Shown here: piece after piece, positions 15,473 to 27,424 of the stretch
Numbering within the stretch: position 1 is the first letter of the stretch
How the letters are laid out: every line of letters starts with the position of its first letter
Assembly (NCBI RefSeq): GCF_010389155.1
Contig: NC_057762.1
Coordinates: 6,745,513 to 6,809,512, forward strand
DNA: 64,000 nt
Reading direction: 5' to 3'
Source of the DNA: Erigeron canadensis
Taxonomy: Eukaryota; Streptophyta; Magnoliopsida; Asterales; Asteraceae
The notes under the pieces: model-generated
Seen by the model: the letters and a program-made list of their open reading frames with translations, nothing else
What the model was told of the DNA's origin: nothing
Database searches by the model: none
Made by a program: the position numbers and the translations under genes

Positions 15473-17697
15473 TTGTTGAGCCCGAAGTCAAGCTTACAAG
15501 CCAAGTTTATTGATATGATTAAATCGGTTCATATTAACGTTCCTTTGGTTGAATTGCTTTCAGGTATGTCAAACTATGCCAAGTTTATCAAGGAGCTTGT
15601 GATGGACAAAAGGAAGCTAGAGGAAGCTAAGGCTACTTTCCTTAACGCGGAGTGCTCGGCGATAGTGAAGAATCAGATTCCTCCTAAGCTTGAAGATCCA
15701 GGGAGTTTTCTGATTACTTGTTCTCTTGATGCTAAACTTACTTGTGATGCTTTAGCCGATATTGGTGCTAGCATTAATTTGATGTTGTTTTCCTTTTATA
15801 GAAGGATATCTTTAGCAGCGTTGAAGCCAACTCGGATGAGCATACAGCTCGCCGATCATTCATTTCAGTATCCCATGGGGATTGCTGAAAATTTGTGTGT
15901 TAAAGTAGGCCACATTGTCTTTTTGGCCGATTTTGTTATTCTTGAGATGGAAAAGGACACCAAGGTGACTCTTATCTTAGGCTGCCCTTTCTTGTATACG
16001 GCCGATGCCATCATTCGTGTCAAGGATAAGGTCATTTCGTTAGGAATAGGAAATGATAGAATTTCGTTTTCAATTGATAAAGCTTTGCAACATCCTTACT
16101 CTAATGATGATTCATGTTTCAGGATTGATGTGATTGAAGAAGATGAAGCTTTGGAGACGGAGTTGATGAACTTTTTAGACACGGATGAAGGAGAAGCTTT
16201 GCTTGCATGTAGTGAAGAGGAGCAAGTAATGGTTGCCGAATTGGTGAGAGAAATCATGGAGCTTAGCACTGATGAGTCATCACCAGAGGATGAAACTTTT
16301 GAGGAGATTGAAAGGGATTGGCATGAAGATTGAAACTTCGGTGGATAATCCACCAACCGATTTGGAACTCAAGCCACTTTCCGTGCACTTGGAATATGCA
16401 TTCCTCGAAGGTAAGTCACTTCTCCTCGTTATTTCATCATCACTTTCGGATGATGAGAAAGATAAGTTGATGATTGTTTTGAAGGCTCATAAAAGAGCCT
16501 TTGCTTGGCGTACATCAGACATACCTGGAATTAGCCCCGAATTTTGCAAACATAAAATTAATTTGCATGAAAATTGTAAACCGAGTGTTCAAAGACAAAG
16601 GAGGCTAAATCCGAATATGAAAGATGTCGTTAAGAAAGAGATAATTAAACATTTAGTTGCTGGAATTATTCATCCTATCTCTGATAGTCCATGGGTAAGT
16701 CCGGTCCATTGTGTACCAAAGAAGGGGGAATGACCGTTGTGACCAATGAACGTAATGAACTAGTACCTACTAGAACGGTTACTGGGTGGCGTGTGTGTAT
16801 TGACTATAGGAAATTGAATGATGCGACCCATAAAGATCACTTCCCTTTGCCTTTCATTGACCAAATGCTGGAACAGATAGTCGGTAACAAGTATTTTTTT
16901 TTCTTGATGGTTTCTCCGGGTACTTCCAAATACCCATTGACACCAATGATCAAGAAAAGACGACCTTTACATATCCTTTTGGCACATATGCTTATCATAG
17001 GATGCCTTTTGGAGTATGTAATGCTCCCACCACCTTCCAAAGGTGTATGATCGCAATATTCCAAGACATGTTGGAGACATCTATGGAATTTTTCATGGAT
17101 GACTTCTCAGTGTTTGGTGACTTTTTTGAAAAATGTCTTTCCAACTTGGATAAGATGCTTGAGCGATGTGAGCGGGCACACCTTGTTCTTAATTGGGAAA
17201 ATTGCCATTTCATGGTTAGAGAGGGCATAGTTTTAGAGCATAAGGTGTCTAGTAGGGGGATTGAGGTAGACAAAGCTAAAATTGATGTTATTGCCAAATT
17301 ACCTCCACCTACTAATGTAAAGGCCGTTAGGAGTTTCTTAGGTCTTGTCGGGTTTTACAGTAGGTTTATTAAGGATTTTTCTAAGATCACTCGACTTATG
17401 ACTCATTTGCTTGAAAAAGATGTGCCTTTTGAGTTTAATTCGGATTGTTTAAAGGCATTTGAATTGATTAAGGATTGTTTGACTCATTCACCCATTATGG
17501 TTTCTCCTGATTGGTCCAAACCTATTGAACTAATGTGTGATGCGAGTGATTTTGCAGTTGGAGCTGTTTTGGGACAAAGAGAAGGTAATCATTTTTGTCC
17601 TATTTATTTTGCTAGCAAGACTCTTAATAGTGCTCAACAGAATTACACCACTTTCTTGCAGTCGTGTATGCATTTGATAAGTTTAAATCATACTTAG
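15473..17697 (+). pseudogene. Athila-type pol: protease and reverse transcriptase, frameshifted
   Basis: 15473-16333 carries the aspartic protease region (ADIGASINLM with the expected DxGAS core) after a short gag-pol linker. 16272-16733 continues toward the reverse transcriptase in another frame. 16691-16890 has the RT block VCIDYRKLNDATHKDHFPLP. A frameshift in a T-run near 16890 disrupts the palm, and 17002-17697 resumes with FFMDDFSVFGDFF (the F/YMDD catalytic box) and the start of RNase H. A small deletion near 17653 again shifts the frame just before the nested insertion. Confidence 0.85.
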
Positions 17698-17704
17698 TGC
17701 TTAG

Positions 17705-18159
17705 TGTAAAAACGTGTTTTAGCACGTTCCCGGATCAATTAACACGAGATCTAACAATCATAGATGTGCGGAATCCATCTATAATCGTCTTTAGGGTTAA
17801 TTAATGATTATAATGATAAACACACACGAAGATAATGACAACAGGATATAAACACAAAAATACTATCATTAATCATATGATTACAAGATGAATCCGTATG
17901 AACAACATATACAATGATTACGGATTACAATCATTGAGATGAATCGTGATAGTTTGGGCGGTATCTCGAGGTATAGATCTCTACCTCGAGAACCTAGTGA
18001 ATGACTCTATGTTGCAACTAAATCATCAACCTAAATTCGTGACCTAAGACTTATATTTATAGGCTGTACAAACAGACTGGGCCTTATTAACTTAATAGTT
18101 CTTAGCCTTTTAGAATTATTGTATCGGACAACAGATTGTGCACTTTATGTGCTCTAACA
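17705..18159 (-). repeat. LTR (3' LTR in element orientation) of nested young element
   Basis: 455 bases, TGTAAAAACG to GCTCTAACA, with only one difference that I can find from the copy at 20029-20483 (T/C in the attattg[t/c]atcgg stretch). It is flanked on the left by target duplication CTTAG (17700-17704). The adjacent internal side reads, on the minus strand, as a purine-rich CCAAGGGGGAGTT polypurine tract. Confidence 0.9.
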
Positions 18160-19587
18160 AACTCCCCCTTGGCCGGTGCAATCAATTCTTCACAAACCGA
18201 TATTAATTATAGAAAGTCTAAATGAATAGCCTCCCCCTTAACTTTGAGATATCGGATCTTCAATGTTGAGACTCGATCTTCTGAAACTGCAATCTCATCT
18301 TCAACCTGCAAAATCTCTATATCTTCATGAAAACTAACCAACCCAACACTTCTCGCTGTAGTTCTCCCCCTCAGTAGTAGCACCTCCAAATTAAACATCA
18401 ACAATCTTCCACCCTAGGATTTATTGCCGGAGACTCTGCTCATCTTGCTTAATTGGCATGTAATGGCGGAGTTGAATTTCCAACAATCAACATCAAATCA
18501 ATCAGCTCTCACAAAAATAAGAAACTCTGTAGCTTGAATCACAAACTGTAGTATCATGAATCCTGTCTCAACTAGCAGTGTCTGACTCTGTCTTGTATCT
18601 TCACAACTCTACCAATCACCCGAAGCCTTTCTAATCAGATATCCTCTTCAGTTGTATACGCTGCCATACACAAAGATCTTTATCTTCGTGACTGCTCCTC
18701 TCAGTCACCTGATATCATCTTAATGTCTTGGAATATAGATAAGATTCAATCTTCAAATACTCAACAACAAGTAACCAACTTCATTGCAGCAACACTTCAA
18801 CAGTTCAAACCGCTATATCAAAAAGATCAACTTCTAATAATACTCCAATAATAACATGATGATCTTCAAACTCGAACATTATAATACTTTAATCACCATC
18901 AACCGTTAAACTGAATGAATGAACAGAATAACCTTTGATCTTCAATGAATGTCGAGTAGTTCATATTTTTGCTTAGAAATACCGAGGACTGAAAGTTTTA
19001 TCCCCCCCATTTCTCTGCAAAAATCTTGAACTTCAGCCTGTCTTAGGTATCTCCTATCCTGTATGAGGTTCCAAATGGCCTAGAGCATATAACAACTGCA
19101 AACTCTTCGCCGATAACAGGGTACACCATTTTCCCTCCAAATTTTCTGGGAAAAACACCTTTACGTGAAACATTGGTATTCACGTAAATTATTGAATCTA
19201 AGATGGTAGGAAAAATTTGATGATTATCGAATTTTTGTACCGAAACCGTGCCAAATATGCGCGAAAACGGACCAAAATTTTTCGACCATTACCAAATTTT
19301 GAATCTCGCGTAAAAATCCACTTCTAAGACCATAGAAGAAATTAAATTTTACTCAAGATTTCCCGCCTTTTTACTTTTTTTTTTTTTTTTTTAATAACTA
19401 CCCTGTTGTGTGCTTCCATGTAATTGATCTTCTGATGTTGAAACACACTGAACCTCTAAAGTAGCTTGAGAACATCTTCGTCGTCTGATAAGAACCATAT
19501 ACGAACTTGTCTCAGCTAGAACGACTATCTTCGTGATGACATCAACTCTCAGTTAAACTAACTTCTGGATGACATCAGCACGAACTT

Positions 19588-19940
19588 AGATGTTATCTTC
19601 GTAAGAACTAAATCTGCATGAAACGAAGTTTAAGTTCGTAAGAACAACTAACTTCGTAAGTGCAATCTAACTTCGTAAGAACAAAGTTACTTTGCAACCA
19701 AATGCTAAGTTCGTAAGTGTAAGTTCGTCAGGTGAAAAGGGTTAAGTTCGTAAGGTGTTTTTGGCTATTTTGGGTTAAGTTCGTAAGGTGAAGACCTCAT
19801 CTGTACGAAGTTAAGACTTAAGTTCGTAAGAACAACTAACTTCGTAAGGTAAATTCGTTTCCTATCTTCGTGAGATGAACTTAGAACGAATTTAAAGTTA
19901 AATTCGTTTCCTATCTTCGTGAGATGAACTTAGAACGAAT
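19588..19940. repeat. TTCGTAAG-rich array inside the nested LTR element
   Basis: About nine exact copies of TTCGTAAG, mostly preceded by AAG or AAC, occur irregularly between about 19588 and 19850. They are followed by a tandem pair of a segment of about 47 bases containing AAATTCGTTTCCTATC. The array lies in what is the 5' leader of the minus-strand element. Confidence 0.75.
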
Positions 19941-20028
19941 TTAGCAGATCTGGTCGAATTCTTCATCAAAAACCTAATTTTCAGATCTCGTTTGAGGAAA
20001 TATCATCCTCCAAAGCTCTGATACCACT

Positions 20029-20483
20029 TGTAAAAACGTGTTTTAGCACGTTCCCGGATCAATTAACACGAGATCTAACAATCATAGATGTGCGGAATCC
20101 ATCTATAATCGTCTTTAGGGTTAATTAATGATTATAATGATAAACACACACGAAGATAATGACAACAGGATATAAACACAAAAATACTATCATTAATCAT
20201 ATGATTACAAGATGAATCCGTATGAACAACATATACAATGATTACGGATTACAATCATTGAGATGAATCGTGATAGTTTGGGCGGTATCTCGAGGTATAG
20301 ATCTCTACCTCGAGAACCTAGTGAATGACTCTATGTTGCAACTAAATCATCAACCTAAATTCGTGACCTAAGACTTATATTTATAGGCTGTACAAACAGA
20401 CTGGGCCTTATTAACTTAATAGTTCTTAGCCTTTTAGAATTATTGCATCGGACAACAGATTGTGCACTTTATGTGCTCTAACA
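20029..20483 (-). repeat. LTR (5' LTR in element orientation) of nested young element
   Basis: Partner of 17705-18159 and almost identical to it. The primer-binding site lies directly left of it (20017-20028, one T before the LTR start). The right flank CTTAG (20484-20488) repeats the left flank of the element. Confidence 0.9.
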
Positions 20484-20488
20484 CTTAG

Positions 20489-21388
20489 CAAAACCATTGT
20501 TTTTACTGATCATTCAGCCCTTAAGTACTTGTTTTCTAAACAAGATGCTAAACCTCGTCTCATACGTTGGGTCTTGCTTTTGCAAGAGTTTGACATTGAG
20601 ATAAAGGACAAAAAAATGGCTGAAAATTTGGTGGCTGACCACTTAAGTAGGTTAGAGATTCCTCACCGTGAGGAACCAAGGGACAAGGATATTGATGATA
20701 CCTTCCCGGATGAGTCTTTGATGGGTATTGATTCTAATGTTCCATTGTATGCAGATTTTGCTAATTATCTTGTTGCAGGGGTATTTCCTAAAGGATGGAT
20801 GGATCAACAACAGAAAAAGTTCTTAACCGATGTTAAACATTATTTTTGGGAAAAACCACATTTGTTTCATCAATGTGCAGATGGAATGATTAGAAAATGT
20901 GTTTCGGGAGGTGAAACTCGATTGATTTTGGATGGATGTCACCGAGGGCTAACCGGTGGTCATTTCGAACCGCTAATAAGACTCCAATTGGGACTACACC
21001 CTATAGGTTGTTGTATGGAAAGACTTGTCACTTGCCGATAGAGATAGAGCATAAGGCATATTGGGCTCTTAAAAATTGTAATACGGATTTGATAGAGGCG
21101 GGTGAGTTAAGGTTCTTACAATTGCATGAACTTGATGAACTTCGATTGCATGATCGTAAGCTTAGGATGAAAGATTTTAAGGTTGGTGATAAAGTGTTGT
21201 TGTTTCTTTCTAGATGGACTGGACCGTTTGTTATTAAACATGTTTATCCTACAGGGTATGTGGAATTGTTTCGGTCGGATGGAACGTTATTTATAGTTAA
21301 TGGTCAAAGGTTAAAAGTGTATCATAAAGAAGAGGATCTAATGGGAGTTGTAGTGGATGAACTCCCTTTCTTTGAGTTCAATGAGTGA
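20489..21388 (+). pseudogene. Athila-type RNase H end and integrase remnant, catalytic core deleted
   Basis: The frame from the insertion point gives the RNase H end ([19 protein letters not shown], then [10 protein letters not shown]). Next come integrase N-terminal sequence and a [11 protein letters not shown] motif at about 20935. The sequence then jumps directly to the region normally after the integrase core ([14 protein letters not shown], in another frame, to 21388). The D,D-35-E catalytic core, several hundred bases, is missing. The element cannot integrate by itself. Confidence 0.82.
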
Positions 21389-22093
21389 TTGTAGGAATGA
21401 GTCTAGCTAACGACTCTTAAATAAATTAAGCGCTTCTCGGGAGGCAACCCGTGTGTTTTTATTTCATTTTTAGTTTATCTTTCGTTTCTTATATTAAAAA
21501 ACCCAAAAACATTTGAAAAGTCAAAAAAACCAAAAAGATTTTTGTTTTGTTAGTTTAGTTATGTTTAGTTTTATTTTTTATAGCTTTTTGATGAGATGTG
21601 CAGGTCCCGAAGTGTCCAGAAGTGTTATGCAAAACGAACCAAGGTAAGTTTTTCGTGTTGGGAATTCGATCTGTGTGCTGCATGGAGTTTACGTGCGGGG
21701 CATATGTAATTTTTGAAAATTTTCTGTGATAATCTGGATGGAAGTGTGCGTCGCACAAATGAGGTATGCGCCGCATAGCGGACATCTTAAAATTTTTGAG
21801 GTTTCTAATTTCGAGTTTGTGCGCCGCACAGATCCATTGTGCTCCGCATAAGGGTTGCGTTGACCAGAGTTGACCCGTTTTGATTTATTTAAACTTTGAA
21901 GATAGATTGTCTTTGGATAGATGGGGGCCCACGAAAATCTGGTCTCTTCTTTTGTTTGAGTCCTGGGTCGATTAAAAACACACACACAAACAAACATTCA
22001 AAACATTTAACTAGTTTTCTTTATTCTCTCAAATACAAACCGATCTCAACCCTTTAATTCGAATTTTCTTCTAGTTTACTTGTATTAATCATC
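21389..22093 (+). repeat. Spacer between Athila pol and env-like frame, with GCGCCGCA palindromes
   Basis: Non-coding. Between about 21672 and 21850 it carries six TGCGYCGCA-like motifs. Perfect odd palindromes among them are 21746-21756, 21765-21777 and 21818-21830. The same kind of motif occurs in the 5' LTR at 12090-12257, suggesting a shared repeat unit of this element family. Confidence 0.6.
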
Positions 22094-23188
22094 ATGAGGC
22101 GTGGATCAAGGAGAGGAAAGGAAGTGGCTTCTTCATCAAATGTCCCAGCCTTTGTTCCGGGAATTACCGAAAGAAACAATTACACGAACCCGGAACCAAG
22201 CGATCCTTAGAAACAATTACACGAACCCGGAACCAAGCGATCCTTTCACCTATAAGGATGTTCCATTGGATGCTAGAGTACAGAATCTTCCATCCGATAC
22301 TCCTGTATGGTTGACATTCCTGGGCTCTGAAGGCCGTGAACGAATCCATTTTCTTAATAAATTTCAAGAGATATGTTATCATGGGGTGATGCAACCAAAG
22401 ATTGTTAATTGGAGAGAGTTTGCTAACTTGGGGATTGCTGATGACTTGAAAGGGATGTTAGAATGCAAGTATAGGAATTCTAACGTTTGGATAAAAACTT
22501 ATAGGATGTGGGAAGAGGCTTTTGATTGTGATTATCCACCGGTTCGAGAGTGGTGCTTAGAGTTCTTAAGTACGATTCGGGTAGACACTAAGTTGAATGG
22601 GAATGAGTTTTATATGAAGAAGATGATTCACTTTAGGGCTGGTGGGATTCAAAGGCACTATACTGTGCCTAAATTTTCTTATTTGACGAGGATGTTGGGT
22701 GAGAGATCTTTGTCGGATATTGATGGCTATGACTTCCTTCTTAATGGGGTATTTGATAAGGGAGTTTCGGGATTTGATGATGATAGTACTGTTAATGATT
22801 ATTAGAGAGCGCTTGGGGTTCGGGAGATGTTAAGTCATCTACTAGTCGGCATACAGAGATTGAGGATCCATTGTTGCATAAGATGATCACGCACTGTTTT
22901 TTGTAGAAGGGTGACGATGCTGATAAGGTCACACCTCAGGATGTTTGGCTCATGAGATTGTTTAAGGAGGGAAGAGTTTTCCGATATGCTTGTGCTCCTT
23001 ATGTTTTGGCACGATATATGGCTACACACCGAGATCCCGATCTTTTCTGCGGGAACTATATTTCTTTGATCTACATGATGCTGAATTTGGATGATGTGAG
23101 GTTGAGTAGAGGGCTTAATAGGACATCATGTGTGCTATTTTGGGTGGACGATCTTAGACGGGCAGGTTTGGTTATCACGATATATTAA
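22094..23188 (+). pseudogene. Athila env-like/ORF2 protein, disrupted
   Basis: It starts ATG AGG CGT GGA with a basic leader, then a conserved-looking central part (WLTFLGSEGRERIHFLNKF, REWCLEFLSTIRVD, IHFRAGG), as in the Athila ORF downstream of pol. A 37-base tandem duplication (22171-22207 and 22208-22244) shifts the frame, a stop lies at 22803, and the last part reopens at 22952-23188. The 3' LTR that should follow is absent; sequence of a resistance-gene exon begins instead. Function of this Athila ORF is unproven. Confidence 0.6.
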
Positions 23189-23515
23189 CCGTGATAAGCG
23201 TATGTGTATAGTTATAACACTAACAATATAAATTTTTTGTTAATTTTATTAGGGAACGACAGTTAAAAGTAGGTGTATGATCCTTCACCTAAATGGGTTA
23301 GATATTCCAAGGTGGTTTGAACATCGACTGGTTAGAGGGCGGAGATGTAGAGTTCAACTTTCAAAGAATTGGTACAATCACTATTCAGGATTTTTATTCT
23401 GCACGGTTCACGATGATCCTGAAAAAGGTCGGAGCATAACTATTGATATGAAGCATGAGAAGTTAATAGTTGATTCTACGAGAATTGGAGATTCTCACGA
23501 TTACGTGGTGTATTG

Positions 23516-23948
23516 TGTTAAATTTATCTAATATAAACTTAGGGTTAATATTGTATATGGTTCTTACTTCAAGGTTAAGAGTTTGTGCAAGAATATAATT
23601 TTACATTCTTGAAGGATTGTTTCTGTACAAAGCTAAAGTTAAGGATAAAAGAAGTAAAGAAAGTTGAAGCTACTTGTATATATAGAAGATTATAACCCTT
23701 TTTAGGGTTATCGATCATATTCTTACACACATACATATTTGTTATTTTTCTCTGTATTGATTATTCGATTTAAGGTTTCATTCCCTTTGTTCTTATGTTT
23801 ACGATTAGATTATCTTGATCTAATTCGTATTTTGATTATAATAAATATACTTGTAAGTCGGGTAATTGGGCCGACTGATTTATTCATAATAATATTAATC
23901 AACAATAATAATAATTGTTGAGTTTTATCTTAGATTCAAGTTCGTTCA
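23516..23948 (+). repeat. 5' LTR of copia element 1
   Basis: 433 bases, TGTTAAATTT to TTCGTTCA, with a dozen or so differences from the 3' copy at 28421-28853. Flanked on the left by TATTG (23511-23515) and on the right by an initiator tRNA-Met primer-binding site at 23949-23961 (TGGTATCAGAGCC). Confidence 0.92.
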
Positions 23949-24579
23949 TGGTATCAGAGCCAGGTTCCTCTGATCGGTGATTTCTAGTTTAAAAGATTTT
24001 GGATTTAGGGCGTAATTCGATTTCGAAACCCTAGATCTAAGAAACCCTAATTTTTAGGGTTTTTTGGTTTACGATCTTGTTAATTCCGCTGCTTATCAAT
24101 TTAGATCCTTCTTCTTCTTGACTAAGTGAATCAAGAAGAAATCTAGGGTTTCCTCATATTCAGATCCTGATTGTTCATCTTGACTAAGTGAATCAAGAAG
24201 AAAATTAGGGTTCCTCTACCTTCAGCCGATAGCACTGTATTGTTGATCTTCTTTCTTTTAAATCTTCATTAATCTCATTAATATTTTTTTAAAATATTTT
24301 ATATTTCTATTTCAATTCTCACAAAAGCATTTGTGTTAATACTTGATCGGTCCCCGTGAGAGGCTTGGAATCCTGTCACTGGCACATTTGATAGATTGAA
24401 ATTATTTTCTAATTTTATATATATATATATATATATATTAATCTGGTTTAAGTGTTTTTTTTATTATTATTCTTATTATTGAGTGGTTAGAGTTTGTTTG
24501 TTGGTTAAGTATCTGTAATTTGGTTACTTGTTGATAATTTGTATTATTTGCTATTTGCTTACTTGATATCTGATTGATT

Positions 24580-26403
24580 ATGGCTCCTGAACCTCCTCCT
24601 AGTAGTAGTTCTAAGCCTACTGCTGTTAGTGCTCTTGATTTTGGTGATCCTTTATATCTTCATCCTACTAATACTAGTGGTGCTTCTATTTTATCTTTCA
24701 AATTAACTGGTACTGATAATTACAATGTTTGGTCATGTGCTATGATGTTTGCTTTAGAAACTAAAAATAAAGTAGGTTTTATTGATGGTTCTTGTGATAA
24801 AAATGATGATGATCCTATATTGGCTAAACAATGGGATAGGTGTAATTCTGTGGTTTTGTCTTGGATTTTAGGATCAATTAGTCAAGAATTATACATGGGA
24901 CAAATATTTTATAAAATTGCTAGTGAAGTTTGGAAAGATTTAAAAGAAACTTATGACAAAGTTGATGGTTCTGTTACTTTCAATTTACATCATAAGATTA
25001 ATACATTAAGTCAAAATGGTTCATCATTATCCGAGTATTATCATAAGTTGAACACATTCTGGAAACAGTTTGATGTTATGGTTAAATTACCTGTTTGTAC
25101 TTGTAAAGCTGCTAAAGAATTTAAAGATCATCATGACTTGATAAGGTTAATGCAGTTTTTAATAGGTTTAGATGAAATTTACATGTCTGTTAGAAGTACT
25201 ATTCTTACTAGAGATCCATTACCTAATGTGAAGTCTGCATATGCTCTGTTATCTAGAGAAGAATCACATAGGAATGCTAGTATTGTGAATCATGCTAAAC
25301 CTGTTAACTCTACTTTTGTGTCAAAATATAATGATCCTAAAAAGAAGTTTGTAAGAAATGATAATCTTGTTTGTGCTAATCCTGCATGTGGTTTAAAAGG
25401 TCATACTATTGATAGATGCTACAATTTAGTTGGTTATCCAGATTTTAATAAGAAAAAATCCAATTTTCAGAATCAAAATAGAAATTATACAAGTAACAAT
25501 GTGATGAATGATAAAACTAAGACTTGGTATGATAAAAATAATAATGTTGTTTCTGAAAATGGATTTAGTTCTTCTTCTGTGACTAATTCTGGATTACCTC
25601 TTATTAATGAGCAATTTGCAAAACTCATGAGTTTACTGAATGAGAATCAGGATTCCAAAGGAAAAGCACAAGCAAATATGGCAGGTGCATTTTTTAATGC
25701 TTTTATTTCATCAACTTATTTTAATTCTAATGTTCAAATTGACACATTAATTAGTTTAATTAATTGGACTATTGATTCTGGTGCAAATCAACACATGTGT
25801 GCTTCTGATAAAGATATGATTAATGTGATTGATGTTTCTTCCTTAAATTTAATTGTTAATCATCCTAATGGAACTTCTGCTCAAATTACAAAAATAGGAG
25901 ATTTAAGAATTACAGATAAAATAACTTTATTTGATGTTCTTGTTGTACCTGAATACAATGTGAATCTTTTGTTTGTCCATAAGACAAATAAAGATAATAA
26001 ATTGTTCTTTGGTTTTTCTGGGTCTGCATGTTATATACAGGATTTGAAAACAATGAGAAGTTTGGGGACTGGTAGAGTTCATGGAGGTCTATATTTGTTA
26101 AATCTTGGTAAGGTTTATGCTAATAATATCAATCTAAAATGTGTGTCTAGTTGCAATGTTTCTGCTGAAATGTGGCATGCTAGATTGGGACATCCATCTT
26201 ATAATGTGTTACATGTTTTAAAAGATAAACTTAAGATTGGTTTGATTGATGATAGTGTGCCATGTGATACTTGTCATAAAGCTAAACAAACTAGACAACC
26301 TTTTCCATTAAGTGATCATAAATCCTTATGTGTTGGTGATCTAATTCATCTTGATGTGTGGGGTCCTTATAGGAAAGTAGTGAAGGGTATAAGTATTTTT
26401 TAA
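24580..26403 (+). pseudogene. Copia 1 gag, protease and integrase N-terminus
   Basis: The ATG at 24580 starts MAPEPPPSSSS. Gag with a LTGTDNYNVW motif is followed by a CCHC-type knuckle (CGLKGHTIDRC), the protease DSGA motif in WTIDSGANQHM, and the integrase HHCC zinc finger (MWHARLGHPS, CDTCHKAK). The frame ends at a TAA at 26401-26403 caused by a one-base slip in a T-run. The integrase core continues in another frame. Confidence 0.85.
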
Positions 26404-27377
26404 CTATTGTTGATGATTTTTCAAGGGCAGTTTGGGTTTACATGTTAAAAAATAAAACTGAAGTTTTTGATAATGTCAATTGTTTTATTAAACTAATTAA
26501 TACTCAATTTGCTAAAAATATAAAGATAATCAGATCAGATAATGGTTCTGAATTTGTTAATTCTAAAATGGACAATATGTGTAAAAACCTTGGAATTATT
26601 CATCAAACCACTTGTGCTTACATTCCCCAACAGAATGGGGTTGCTGAAAGAAAGCATAGACACTTGTTAAATATTGCAAGAGCTCTTCTCTTTCAGGGAG
26701 AGATTCCTTTGTATATGTGGACTGAATGTATATATACTGCTGTGTATTTAATTAATAGGACTCCATCTTCTGTTTTAAAAAGGAAAACTCCTTATGAATT
26801 AGTTTTTGGTTTTGAACCTACTTTGTCACATCTTAGAAATTTTGGTTGTCTTTGTTATGCAACTATATTAAATAATGATGATAAGTTTTCAAAAAGATCT
26901 GAAAAATGTGTTTTACTTGGATATTCAAATTCTAAAAAAGGGTATAAGCTTTACAGTTTAGAAGATAAAACAATTTTGTTTTCAAGAGATGTTAAGTTTT
27001 ATGAAGAAATTTTTCCTTTTAAAATGGGTAAAAACTGTCAGTCTAATGAAGAGTTATGCAATTTTTTTGATCGTAGTAGTGAAGTTGTTGGATCCACTGG
27101 ACCCAATGATGATAACTTAGATAAAAATGATAGTGATGGCAGAGCCACCATTGACATTGGTAGTACATTTGAATCTGCCAATGACAATGGAGGCACAACA
27201 ACACATGATGACAACATACATGAGATGTTGGAAGGTGGGGAAAATGATAATAATTCTGAGGATGTTCATATAGATGATCATGTGATCACTAATGACAATA
27301 TTCCAATGGATACAACTAATCTTAGGAGATCAAATAGATCTACAAATGTGCCTAGAAACTTAATGACTATGATTTAG
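26404..27377 (+). pseudogene. Copia 1 integrase core
   Basis: It contains the three catalytic acidic residues in their usual context: the Asp of IVDDFSRA, the Asp of IRSDNGSEF, and the Glu of QQNGVAERKHR. Separated from the upstream frame by the frameshift at about 26395. It ends at a TAG at 27375-27377, in the linker before the reverse transcriptase. Confidence 0.85.
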
Positions 27378-27424
27378 ATGGTAAAGTTAAGTATGGTATT
27401 GACAGAGTTGTTAATTATTCAAAC

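Larger units (their letters stand above)
17705..20483 (-). mobile_element. Young non-autonomous LTR retrotransposon (2.78 kb) nested in Athila RNase H
   Basis: Two 455-base LTRs, target duplication CTTAG (17700-17704 and 20484-20488), a primer-binding site at the right LTR (TGGTATCAGAGC on the minus strand, initiator tRNA-Met type) and a polypurine tract at the left LTR fix its minus orientation. The 1.87-kb interior has no open frame with gag or pol similarity; the longest minus frame is 65 codons at 18207-18404. It must have moved using enzymes of another element. It splits the Athila RNase H codon for Ser in the LVLSKT motif. Confidence 0.92.
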
